6,087 nt of DNA. Origin: CAYXTC01 sp964468405 (GTDB lineage Bacteria; Patescibacteriota; Minisyncoccia; Minisyncoccales; GWA2-38-27). The stretch is taken from assembly GCA_964468405.1 (NCBI GenBank), contig CAYXTC010000030.1, forward strand, positions 1 through 6,087, given 5' to 3'. Numbering within the stretch: position 1 is the stretch's first letter; each line of letters begins with the position of its first letter. Below, one piece after another: positions 1-6,033 of the stretch. Both the position numbers and the translations under genes were made by a program. Under the pieces are notes generated by a model that was not told where the DNA came from, ran no database searches, and worked only from the letters and a program-made list of their open reading frames with translations.

Positions 1-23
1 CCTGTTTCTATTACTGCTAACAT
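1..23 (-). CDS. rplU: Start of 50S ribosomal protein L21 (partial)
   Basis: Only the first seven codons and two bases of the eighth are in the window. They read M-L-A-V-I-E-T-(G) on the minus strand, and the gene runs off the left edge. This matches the characteristic L21 N-terminus (M-x-A-V-I-x-T-G-G-K-Q-Y), a structural protein of the large ribosomal subunit that contacts 23S rRNA. The ATG lies one base after the rmuC stop (TAA-T-ATG). There is no clear Shine-Dalgarno, only a purine-rich AGAAGAA inside the rmuC end, so translation may depend on termination-reinitiation from rmuC. The call rests on a very short match plus the start position. Sequence left of the window would settle it by showing GKQY next. 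Confidence 0.68.
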
Positions 24-24
24 A

Positions 25-1053
25 TTATTCTTCTGTTGGTTTTTCTATTTCTTTTGGCTCGACCTTAGATTTTTTATCAATAATTTTAGTTATATCTTTG
101 TCAATCCTTCCAAAGGCCTTATAACTCTTGTTGTAGGCTGACACGGTGGAACTAAGAGAAGATCCTGTCTTTCTTAAATATTCTTCGTAATTAGATAAGT
201 GCTTTGATAGATCCTCTACCCTTTGCCTTATCTCCTGAGCAGACTTTTCTATCTGGAAAGCTCTTAGCCCCTGAAGGATTGTTTGTAAGTAAGCATAAAA
301 AGAGGTTGGAGACACGGGGATAACTTTCTTTTCCTTCACTGCGTATTCAATCAGATCCCGGGTATTGCTCTGGATGGCCCCTATTTTATTAACCAAAAGG
401 TCGTAATAGATAGCCTCTGCCGGAATAAACATAAAGGCAAAATCCAGAGTCCCCTCTCTCGGCCTGATATATTTTGCAGTCTCCTCAATTCTGTTCTTAA
501 GATCCTGGTAAAAGATTCTTTCCAGTCGCTGTCTTTTGTCTTTATCTTTCTCTTGGATAATCTTGTTGTAATTCTCAAGAGAGAACTTAGAATCAATAGG
601 CAAAATCTTATCGTCTCTCAAAAAAATAACAGCATCCACTGTCTCCCCGTCCTTGAAACTATACTGCAACTTATACTGGCTGGGGCTGAAAACGTTCTTG
701 AGTAATTCTTCCAAATAATATTCCCCCAGTATTCCTCTCTGCTTCGGATTCTTTAAAACGTCTTCTAAGGACTGAAGCTGCTGGGCAAAATCTGCTATTT
801 CCCTGTTTGTCTGATCAATCTTTCCCAACCTTTCAGTAACTTCTTTGACTATCTTGGTGCTCTGGCCAAACTGAGACTGAATAGCCTTATTAGACTCTGA
901 CAGTTTATCGTCCAAAGACCGGTTAAGCTGGTCTAACTGCTGCTGAATCATTAAAAAAGAATTGTCCTTGCCAGACCTTCTTTTGGCAAGGAAAAATATC
1001 ACCACAACCAGAACAACTACTATTGAAGCCAGAAAAATTACAACAAGGTTCAT
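25..1053 (-). CDS. rmuC: RmuC-family DNA recombination protein, membrane-anchored
   Basis: RmuC proteins are predicted nucleases of the PD-(D/E)XK type, linked in E. coli to limiting recombination at inverted repeats; the biochemical reaction is poorly defined. Numbered from the ATG at 1053 (342 residues), the protein has one N-terminal membrane segment (about 2-24) followed by a basic AKRR stop-transfer. A long, polar, heptad-like coiled coil (about 30-100) follows, then the RmuC domain (about 105-290). Landmarks are the GILGEYYLEELL motif with E111, VDAVI with D140 and LPIDSKF with D154 and K156, which together fit a PD-(D/E)XK-like core. FMFIPAEAIYYDLL and VIPVSPTSFYAYL are also typical of the family. 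The tail is charged and low in complexity. A GTG at 1059 would add two residues, but the ATG at 1053 sits 7 nt after a good -10 and is preferred. It lies downstream of the transporter pair on the same strand and directly precedes the putative rplU. Family assignment is firm; the nuclease role is inferred from the family. Confidence 0.92.
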   Translation of the reverse strand: MNLVVIFLASIVVVLVVVIFFLAKRRSGKDNSFLMIQQQLDQLNRSLDDKLSESNKAIQSQFGQSTKIVKEVTERLGKIDQTNREIADFAQQLQSLEDVLKNPKQRGILGEYYLEELLKNVFSPSQYKLQYSFKDGETVDAVIFLRDDKILPIDSKFSLENYNKIIQEKDKDKRQRLERIFYQDLKNRIEETAKYIRPREGTLDFAFMFIPAEAIYYDLLVNKIGAIQSNTRDLIEYAVKEKKVIPVSPTSFYAYLQTILQGLRAFQIEKSAQEIRQRVEDLSKHLSNYEEYLRKTGSSLSSTVSAYNKSYKAFGRIDKDITKIIDKKSKVEPKEIEKPTEE

Positions 1054-1060
1054 GGACACT

Positions 1061-1089
1061 ATATTATCTTTTTATGGTATAAAAATCAA
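1061..1089 (-). promoter_or_regulatory. Sigma70-type promoter of rmuC, leaderless start
   Basis: On the minus strand a -35 TTGATT (1084-1089) is followed after 17 nt by a -10 TAATAT (1061-1066). Seven bases then separate the -10 from the rmuC ATG at 1053, so transcription should begin at or next to the start codon. There is no Shine-Dalgarno in the gap. A shifted -10, GATAAT (1063-1068), is closer to consensus but would have a 15-nt spacer. The site fits within the short gap after the exchanger stop, so rmuC can be expressed on its own as well as by read-through. Confidence 0.5.
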
Positions 1090-1092
1090 GTA

Positions 1093-2055
1093 TTATTTTA
1101 ATAGTATCTCCAAAGCGAGGAAGGCTATATATATAAGGATAAGCATCAAACCTTCTTTTTTGCTTATCTTATGGTCTGTTTTTACGCTAAACCAGAAAAA
1201 CAAGGCAGAAATTATCAAGAATATCCGGGCTATGGCGAAAGGAGAGAAGTTTTCAATAACAAAGGGCTGAATTAGGGCCACCACACCAAGAACAAGAGTT
1301 GTGCAGGCTATTACAGACCCCATAAGATCCCCTAGAATCATCCATCCCTGATTCCTCCTGGCCGAGGCCACAGCAAAATATGTTTCAGGAAGGGCATTCC
1401 CTACTCCTACAATCAGTATTCCCACCGTAGAAATCCCTATGCCAAAAAACGCAGAAAAATTCTGTGCACTGGCCACAATGCCTTCTGAAGCCAGCAAAAG
1501 AAGCGCCAAAAAAACTACTACTCCTCCCAAATCCTTCAAGAAAGTACTGAATTTTTTAACTGAGTTCTTTTCTTCCTGGCCGTCGTACAACTGCTTAAAC
1601 CTTTCCTCTTTGGAGAAAAGCCAGTAGGCATAGAAAGCAAAAGCCAGAAGAAGTACTCCCCCGTCTATTCTTCCCAACCGCCCATCTAGGATAAGAAGAA
1701 GAGGAAGAAGGGCTATCCCAACAGTAAAAACTGCACTCGACTGCACCATGCGGCTACCAGCCGAAAGAGAGCCCTTGCCTATAAGGACCGCCAATCCCAC
1801 GGCCAAAGTTAAATCTAAAACATTTCCTCCCATGATTTCTCCAAAAGAAAGCTCTGGGATTTTCTTTAAGGCAGAATTAATCCCTACAAAAAGATTAGGC
1901 ACAGCTCCCGCAATCGCCATCACAAAGAAGGCGACCACAAATTCGCGCCAGCCTAAAAACCTCCCTATTCTCATCAAAGCCCCAACCAGTTTTGATCCTG
2001 AGAAAAGAAGAAGGATTACAGATGCTATAAAAATGGTAATATTAAGCGTTATCAT
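1093..2055 (-). CDS. CaCA-family cation/Ca2+ exchanger with altered alpha repeats
   Basis: This is a 320-residue polytopic membrane protein with about ten hydrophobic segments in two halves, joined by a charged cytoplasmic loop (about 148-172). That is the size and layout of prokaryotic Na+/Ca2+ exchangers such as NCX_Mj and YrbG. The family swaps Na+ or H+ for Ca2+ using two inverted alpha repeats. Alpha-1 is at about 40-87 (AIAGAVPN, then GEIMGGNVLD) and alpha-2 at about 210-257 (GVGNALPE, then GDLMGSVIAC). The usual GTSLPE is degenerate in both. By gapless comparison with the NCX_Mj ligands as I recall them, E54 is N54, T50/S51 are G50/A51, S77 is G77, N81 is D81 and D240 is C251; only the second glutamate (E224) is kept. 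Ion choice is therefore uncertain. The ATG overlaps the end of the upstream P-type ATPase gene by 14 nt, with a weak AAGGA just before it, implying translational coupling. Membership of the superfamily is well supported; calcium specificity is inferred from the family and the neighbour. Confidence 0.85.
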   Translation of the reverse strand: MITLNITIFIASVILLLFSGSKLVGALMRIGRFLGWREFVVAFFVMAIAGAVPNLFVGINSALKKIPELSFGEIMGGNVLDLTLAVGLAVLIGKGSLSAGSRMVQSSAVFTVGIALLPLLLILDGRLGRIDGGVLLLAFAFYAYWLFSKEERFKQLYDGQEEKNSVKKFSTFLKDLGGVVVFLALLLLASEGIVASAQNFSAFFGIGISTVGILIVGVGNALPETYFAVASARRNQGWMILGDLMGSVIACTTLVLGVVALIQPFVIENFSPFAIARIFLIISALFFWFSVKTDHKISKKEGLMLILIYIAFLALEILLK

Positions 2056-4741
2056 TTTTCCTTTTTCTTCTAACTATAAAAATCCATTTTATTGTCTCAA
2101 TGAAAACTATGTTTATTGCGCCTAAAGAAATAACGATAATCCAATCCCAAAAACCCAACGGCACGGTTTCCAAAAGTCGCTGAAGAGGAGGCAGATATAC
2201 CGCCCCTATCAAGAACAGTATTCCTGTCGCCACAGACCCGGTCAAAAGTCTGTTGGAAAAAGGATTAATATGCCACACGTTGGCCCTCAGGTTTTTACAA
2301 GAAAAGATGTAGCCCAAAGAGTCGATCGCCAAACACGAGAAAATGATTGTTCTAAGATGCCCCATAGAAAGGTCTTTTTGCCAGAGCCAAAAGAATAGCC
2401 CTAACAGAATAAGGTCCGTGACAAAACCTATAATAAAAATTATAGTCTTCATCTCCCCGGTAAGAAGAACCCTTTTCTTTCCTTCCGGTTTTCGCTTCAT
2501 AACCCCCTTTTCTTTAGGCTCAAAGGCCAAGGTAATACCAGGAAGCCCGTCTTCCACAAGATTAATCCAGAGAATTTGAGCTGCAGAAACAGGCAAAGGA
2601 AGACGGAAAATAAGAGCCCCTGCTACCAAAATTGTCTCTGTGAAGGCGCTGCTCAATAGATAAGTAATTACTTTCCTAATATTGTCTAAAATCTTCCTAC
2701 CCTGTTCTACGGCTACCACTATAACATTAAAATTATCGTTTAAGAGTACTAGGTCTGCCATCTCTTTGGCTACCTCTGTTCCAGAACCAAGGGCTACCCC
2801 GATGTCTGCCTTTTTTAAAGCGGGTGCGTCATTAATGCCGTCCCCTGTCATTGCTACTGCCTCTCCTTGATCCTGCCAGGTCCTTACAATCCTCATTTTA
2901 TGCTTGGGCTCTGCTCTGGCATATACCTCAATGCCCGCTATCTCCTTCTTAAACTCCCCTTCTGAGAGTTTGTCTAATTCTCCCCCTTTAATAATATTAT
3001 TGGCCCCCGTCTTCAAACCGATTTCTTCAGCAATGGCCCTGGCTGTAATCTCATAGTCTCCTGTCACCATAATGGGCCTCATACCCGCCCTTCTTATTGT
3101 TTTTATTGCCTTCTTAACCCCCTTTCTCAAGGGATCTTTTAGGCCGATTAAGCCTACAAAAACAAGATTCTCGCACATCCCGGTTATTCTTTCCGCTTTA
3201 TTTCTAACTTTTTCTAATTTCTCTGCCTCCCCCTTCGTATCCCTATAAGCAACCCCAACCACTCTAAGCCCTGAGGAGGCCATTTGGTCGAGTTTTTCTT
3301 TAATCTCTTCCCTCTTTCTTTTAGTAAGTTTTTGTTTCCTGTCTCCGACTTTAACAAATTTTGAGAACTCCATTATTATTTCCGGAGCACCAGCCACGCT
3401 TAAAAGCTCATCCTTTTCATTAATCCAGTTAAGACTGGCCACAAACTTATTCTTAGAATTAAAGGGAACGTGCCCAATCCTGGGCATTTCTTCTTCTAAT
3501 CTCTCCTTGCTAACGCCCGTCTTGCTGGCATCTATTAAAATTCCTTTATCTGTGGGGCTTCCTCTAACAATCCACTTCTCCGCCGGCTCTTCCGGATTTT
3601 CAATAAAGGCCTCGTTGGGAAAAGTCGCTATCTTTAAGAGGGACTTTTTTTCTTCCTTTCTATCTTCTCCTTGTTCCGCAAAAAGCCTTCTTCCGCTTAT
3701 CACTTTGCTGACCTGCATTTTCCCTTCTGTTAAACTAAGGGTTTTATCCGTACATATTATATTTGTGCTCCCCAAGGTTTCTGCAGCCAAGAGCTTTCTC
3801 ACTAATCCTTTTTCTTTTAAGATGGCCTGCATTCCTACTGCCAAAATAACGGTTACGGCAATAGGAAGCCCTTCTGGTATTGCGGCCACCGCTACGGCTA
3901 CTGCAATAGTAAAGATTTCGATAAAGTCCTTTCCTATTCTAATCCCGTCTGCAAAAATCAGTCCTGCCGAAACAAGAATCACCCCGCCAATAATTTTTGA
4001 GAACTTTGAGATTTTCTTCTGAAGCGGGGTTTCTTCCTCCGTGGTTTCTTCTACCATTTTAGCAACTTTTCCTATCTGGGTTTCTTTGCCAGTTGCAGTT
4101 ACCAAAAACTTACCCTCTCCGTCTTCCACGATCGTCCCCATAAAAACCATATTATCTCTGTCCGGAACATCAGTATCTTTTGGGAGAGAGCCTTTCTTTT
4201 TGGTGGCGGGAAGCCATTCTCCTGTTAGGGCCATCTCGTTTATTTTAAGGTTTTCAGACTCTATAATCCTGCCGTCGGCCGGAACTTTGTCCCCCGCCTC
4301 CAGAATAACAACATCCCCGATTACTAGGTCAGTGTAAGAAACCACTTTCTCGCGTCCCTCCCTTATTACCTTTGCCTTAATCTCAATAACTTCCTTTAAT
4401 TTTTTCAGGGCTTCATTCGCTTTACTTTCCTGGATGTAGCCCACTGACGTATTCAGAAGAACGGCTAAAAAGATAACAATGGCGTCGTTGTATTCTTTAA
4501 AAAACAAAACAACCACTCCGGCGATGAGAAGAATATAGATTAGGGGACTCTTAATCTGTTCTAAGATTAATCTTGTCCGAGAGAGCGACTTTTTCTTTGG
4601 AAGTTCGTTTTTTCCAAAATTCTGCAGCCTCTTCTGAGCCTCTTGGGAAGAAAGGCCCTCTTTCAGGTCTGTCTCCAGCCTTGACTCTACTTTCTTAGGA
4701 GTAAGATAGTGCCATCTTGTGAGAAAGATATCTTCGAGCAT
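2042..4741 (-). CDS. P2-type cation-transporting ATPase, probably Ca2+ pump
   Basis: An 899-residue ATP-driven cation pump of the SERCA/PMCA-like type. Numbered from the ATG at 4741, it has an N-terminal cation-ATPase domain (about 5-75), M1-M2 (about 65-105) and an actuator domain with TGEW (173-176, usually TGES). M3-M4 carries PEGLP (289-293), and the phosphorylation motif DKTLSLT (332-338, usually DKTGTLT) keeps the acceptor D332. The nucleotide domain has AGAPE (450-454, usually KGAPE), and the hinge has TGDY (560-563) and an intact TGDGINDAPAL (632-642). Six C-terminal membrane helices follow. By alignment to SERCA the site II ligands are kept (M4 E290, M6 N727 and D731). At site I, M5 E702 is kept, N768 is replaced by A699 and T799 by E730. 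One Ca2+ per cycle is thus plausible, but another divalent cation is possible. The C-terminus is full length. A TTG at 4762 could add seven residues, but it lies upstream of the -10, so the ATG is preferred. It is the first gene of a unit with the exchanger. Confidence 0.93.
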   Translation of the reverse strand: MLEDIFLTRWHYLTPKKVESRLETDLKEGLSSQEAQKRLQNFGKNELPKKKSLSRTRLILEQIKSPLIYILLIAGVVVLFFKEYNDAIVIFLAVLLNTSVGYIQESKANEALKKLKEVIEIKAKVIREGREKVVSYTDLVIGDVVILEAGDKVPADGRIIESENLKINEMALTGEWLPATKKKGSLPKDTDVPDRDNMVFMGTIVEDGEGKFLVTATGKETQIGKVAKMVEETTEEETPLQKKISKFSKIIGGVILVSAGLIFADGIRIGKDFIEIFTIAVAVAVAAIPEGLPIAVTVILAVGMQAILKEKGLVRKLLAAETLGSTNIICTDKTLSLTEGKMQVSKVISGRRLFAEQGEDRKEEKKSLLKIATFPNEAFIENPEEPAEKWIVRGSPTDKGILIDASKTGVSKERLEEEMPRIGHVPFNSKNKFVASLNWINEKDELLSVAGAPEIIMEFSKFVKVGDRKQKLTKRKREEIKEKLDQMASSGLRVVGVAYRDTKGEAEKLEKVRNKAERITGMCENLVFVGLIGLKDPLRKGVKKAIKTIRRAGMRPIMVTGDYEITARAIAEEIGLKTGANNIIKGGELDKLSEGEFKKEIAGIEVYARAEPKHKMRIVRTWQDQGEAVAMTGDGINDAPALKKADIGVALGSGTEVAKEMADLVLLNDNFNVIVVAVEQGRKILDNIRKVITYLLSSAFTETILVAGALIFRLPLPVSAAQILWINLVEDGLPGITLAFEPKEKGVMKRKPEGKKRVLLTGEMKTIIFIIGFVTDLILLGLFFWLWQKDLSMGHLRTIIFSCLAIDSLGYIFSCKNLRANVWHINPFSNRLLTGSVATGILFLIGAVYLPPLQRLLETVPLGFWDWIIVISLGAINIVFIETIKWIFIVRRKRKNDNA
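2056..2063 (-). promoter_or_regulatory. Weak Shine-Dalgarno of the exchanger gene
   Basis: A purine-rich AAGGA (2059-2063) lies 3 nt before the exchanger ATG at 2055, inside the last codons of the ATPase gene. The spacing is short and the match partial, so the 14-nt gene overlap (coupled reinitiation) probably contributes to start selection. Confidence 0.4.
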
Positions 4742-4742
4742 T

Positions 4743-4760
4743 GGTATATTATAACATATC
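4743..4760. repeat. Imperfect 18-bp dyad over the ATPase -10
   Basis: GGTATATTATAACATATC is an imperfect palindrome centred on TTATAA, with 14 of 18 positions symmetric. It covers the -10 and start region of the ATPase promoter, where a dimeric repressor could act. In AT-rich intergenic DNA such symmetry may be chance, and part of it comes from the TATAAT element itself. No second copy was seen in the other promoters. Confidence 0.25.
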
Positions 4761-4776
4761 AAAAATAAAATTTAGA
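4748..4776 (-). promoter_or_regulatory. Extended -10 promoter of the ATPase-exchanger unit, leaderless
   Basis: On the minus strand there is a consensus -10 TATAAT (4748-4753) preceded by TG-T, giving the extended -10 motif TGnTATAAT. Six bases (ATACCA) separate it from the ATG at 4741, so the predicted transcription start is the A of the start codon. The -35 region 17 nt upstream (TCTAAA, 4771-4776) is poor, as is usual for extended -10 promoters. No Shine-Dalgarno precedes the ATG, in keeping with a leaderless mRNA. Confidence 0.6.
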
Positions 4777-4784
4777 GGGCATAT

Positions 4785-4814
4785 TTTACCCGCGCCCCCT
4801 TCTCATGATAGAAT
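4785..4814 (+). promoter_or_regulatory. Extended -10 promoter of mscS, leaderless
   Basis: A -35 like TTTACC (4785-4790), an 18-nt spacer and a -10 TAGAAT (4809-4814) with upstream TG-A form an extended -10 promoter. Seven bases (GCATTAT) then lead to the ATG at 4822. No Shine-Dalgarno is present. It stands back to back with the ATPase promoter: the two -35 regions are 8 nt apart, so one regulator bound between them could affect both. Confidence 0.55.
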
Positions 4815-4821
4815 GCATTAT

Positions 4822-5667
4822 ATGGAAAATATTATTGATGCCATCCAGAAGCTAAGAGGCTCTCTCCCTATTTTAAAAACGGCTGCTTTAGTAATAGCCA
4901 CCTTTTTATTCTTTGACCTCCTTATTAACTTTGTTAAAAAAAGGCTTCTTAAAAAAATCAAAGCAAAGAAACTAAGGTCAAATGTGGAGATATTCTCCAG
5001 GGTCTCCAAATACGTAGTATTCCTAATACTGGTTTTTACGGGGATATTCTCCTATGCGGGCTCTTGGACAGGACTGGGGCTAGGACTAGGTCTTTTCTCC
5101 GCCGCCCTGGGATGGGCTTTGCAGAAACCCATAACAGGTATTGCCGCCTGGATAATGATTGTGCTTAAGAGGCCCTTTATACTGGGAGACAGGGTAATTA
5201 TCGGCGACGTCAGAGGAGACGTAACAGACATTAGCCTAACTCATGTTTATTTAAAAGAAATCGGCGGAATTGTCCGGGGAGAGGAAAGATCAGGAAGGAT
5301 TATAATGATTCCCAATTCTTTGCTTTTCGAAGAAAACATTATTAACTATACCTCAAAAAGTGAATATGTGCTGGATCAGGTCTCAGTTCCTGTCACCTAC
5401 GAAAGCGACCTGGATAAAGCAATTAAGATGTCCCTAAAAGCCGCAAAAAAGCACAGCAAGGAAGCAATCGAAAAAACAGAAAAAGAGCCCTATGTAAGAA
5501 CCTTTTTCGATCCCAGGGGCATAAAGGTAAACGTCCGCTACCTTGCACCCGCTAAAAACCTTCAGGAGGTTTCAAGTAATATTACTCAAGAAATCTACAA
5601 ACTTATTTCAAAGTCCAAAAAGGTAAGGATAGCCTACCCTCATACTGAGGTTATTATAAAGAAATAA
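4822..5667 (+). CDS. mscS: Small-conductance mechanosensitive channel, MscS family
   Basis: This family forms homoheptameric inner-membrane channels that open under membrane tension and release solutes on hypo-osmotic shock. Numbered from the ATG at 4822 the protein has 281 residues, close to E. coli MscS (286). It has TM1 (about 17-37), TM2 (about 63-80) and a glycine/alanine-rich pore helix TM3 from about 80 (GLGLGLGLFSAALGWALQKP), followed by RPFILGDRVIIG and GDVTDI of the beta domain. The IPNS signature is at 163-166 with NIINY after it, and the C-terminal alpha/beta domain ends in AYPHTEV. A short polar insertion (about VRGEERS) lies just before the IPNS strand, where MscS has a tight turn. 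ATGs at 4813 and a TTG at 4741 are in frame. The first lies inside the -10 and the second upstream of the promoter, and neither extension is MscS-like, so 4822 is chosen. The gene is divergent from the cation ATPase and ends 11 nt from the convergent small gene. Confidence 0.93.
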   Translation: MENIIDAIQKLRGSLPILKTAALVIATFLFFDLLINFVKKRLLKKIKAKKLRSNVEIFSRVSKYVVFLILVFTGIFSYAGSWTGLGLGLGLFSAALGWALQKPITGIAAWIMIVLKRPFILGDRVIIGDVRGDVTDISLTHVYLKEIGGIVRGEERSGRIIMIPNSLLFEENIINYTSKSEYVLDQVSVPVTYESDLDKAIKMSLKAAKKHSKEAIEKTEKEPYVRTFFDPRGIKVNVRYLAPAKNLQEVSSNITQEIYKLISKSKKVRIAYPHTEVIIKK

Positions 5668-5694
5668 AAAGGCCCCTTTTAAAAACGAGGTCCT
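5662..5694 (-). terminator. Possible weak terminator after the 95-residue gene
   Basis: On the minus strand AGGACC (5689-5694) can pair with GGGGCCT (5670-5676) around an AT-rich loop, with a bulge, and is followed by TTTTATTT. The stem starts within the last codons of the small gene. On the plus strand the AAAAGG-CC-CCTTTT symmetry just after mscS could give only a very weak hairpin. Shape and position fit termination between convergent genes, but the stem is short. Confidence 0.3.
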
Positions 5695-5966
5695 GAAGAA
5701 AGAGAGTGAAATCTTTCAATAAAAACTTTTTGAATCTCCAAACCGAAAACCTGAAGTCCTGAAAATACTGCATCCGCCTCTTTGTTTGAAGAAACAAAAA
5801 GCCGCAAAAAAGGAGAATCTCTGCCTTGATAGTCAAGAATATCTCCAGAACAGACAATCACCCTTATATTCTCTATAAACGAGGATCTCTTAAATCTGTC
5901 AAAGATGGCGCGCCTAAGATCTGCTGCTCTTTTCCTTTCCATGCCGTGAATCTCTATGGTTGTCAT
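5679..5966 (-). CDS. Small protein of unknown function (95 aa)
   Basis: I do not recognise this gene. It encodes 95 residues with no signal peptide or membrane segment, so it should be cytoplasmic. The likely fold is strand (TTIEIHG, 2-8), helix (about 9-32, rich in K/R: ERKRAADLRRAIFDRFKR), strand pair (about 33-58, RVIVCSG and FLRLFVSS), helix (about 61-73) and strand (IQKVFIERF). This beta-alpha-beta order suggests a small ferredoxin-like or tautomerase-like domain. There is no N-terminal catalytic Pro after Met, so a 4-oxalocrotonate-type tautomerase reaction is not supported. It is very likely real: a perfect AGGAGG lies 5 nt before the ATG, a near-consensus promoter precedes it, and the codons continue cleanly to a TAA 11 nt from the convergent mscS end. 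It lies downstream of a tRNA-Glu gene on the same strand but has its own promoter. Confidence 0.75.
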   Translation of the reverse strand: MTTIEIHGMERKRAADLRRAIFDRFKRSSFIENIRVIVCSGDILDYQGRDSPFLRLFVSSNKEADAVFSGLQVFGLEIQKVFIERFHSLSSGPRF

Positions 5967-5971
5967 TCCTT

Positions 5972-5977
5972 CCTCCT
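5972..5977 (-). promoter_or_regulatory. Consensus Shine-Dalgarno of the 95-aa gene
   Basis: AGGAGG sits 5 nt before the ATG at 5966, a full anti-SD match with good spacing. It fixes the start codon and is the only strong Shine-Dalgarno in the window. Confidence 0.8.
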
Positions 5978-5997
5978 AATCTTAAAGAACTGGATAT

Positions 5998-6026
5998 ATT
6001 TTAAAATAAAAAAGGGGTCCTGTCAA
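5998..6026 (-). promoter_or_regulatory. Strong sigma70-type promoter of the 95-aa gene
   Basis: On the minus strand a perfect -35 TTGACA (6021-6026) is followed by exactly 17 nt and a -10 TAAAAT (5998-6003, five of six bases). The predicted start near 5991 gives a leader of about 25 nt that holds the AGGAGG. The -35 begins only 8 nt beyond the tRNA-Glu 3' end, so the gene need not depend on tRNA read-through. Confidence 0.65.
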
Positions 6027-6033
6027 TTAAAAG

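Noticed and set aside
962..1270. Plus-strand 102-codon frame across the rmuC/exchanger junction.
   Set aside because: It is antisense to two well supported genes and contains the rmuC promoter; its product has no recognisable features.
3728..3748. Frameshift or sequencing error producing DKTLS in the ATPase.
   Set aside because: The frame is the same before and after, no indel is needed, and two full codons differ. A substitution error cannot be excluded without reads.
3507..4337. Plus-strand open frames of 98-171 codons opposite the ATPase gene.
   Set aside because: They mirror a clear 899-codon gene, have low-complexity Ser/Pro/Thr-rich products, and lack Shine-Dalgarno or family features.
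4742..4762. TTG at 4762 as the ATPase start.
   Set aside because: It would place the start codon upstream of the consensus -10. The ATG at 4741 gives a normal N-terminal length.
4741..4821. Longer N-termini for mscS (TTG at 4741 or ATG at 4813).
   Set aside because: The TTG lies upstream of the promoter and the ATG inside the -10 hexamer; the added residues are not MscS-like and neither has a Shine-Dalgarno.
5654..5857. Alternative minus-strand frame of 67 codons overlapping the 95-aa gene and the mscS end.
   Set aside because: No Shine-Dalgarno, it overlaps two better genes, and its product is unlike any known protein.
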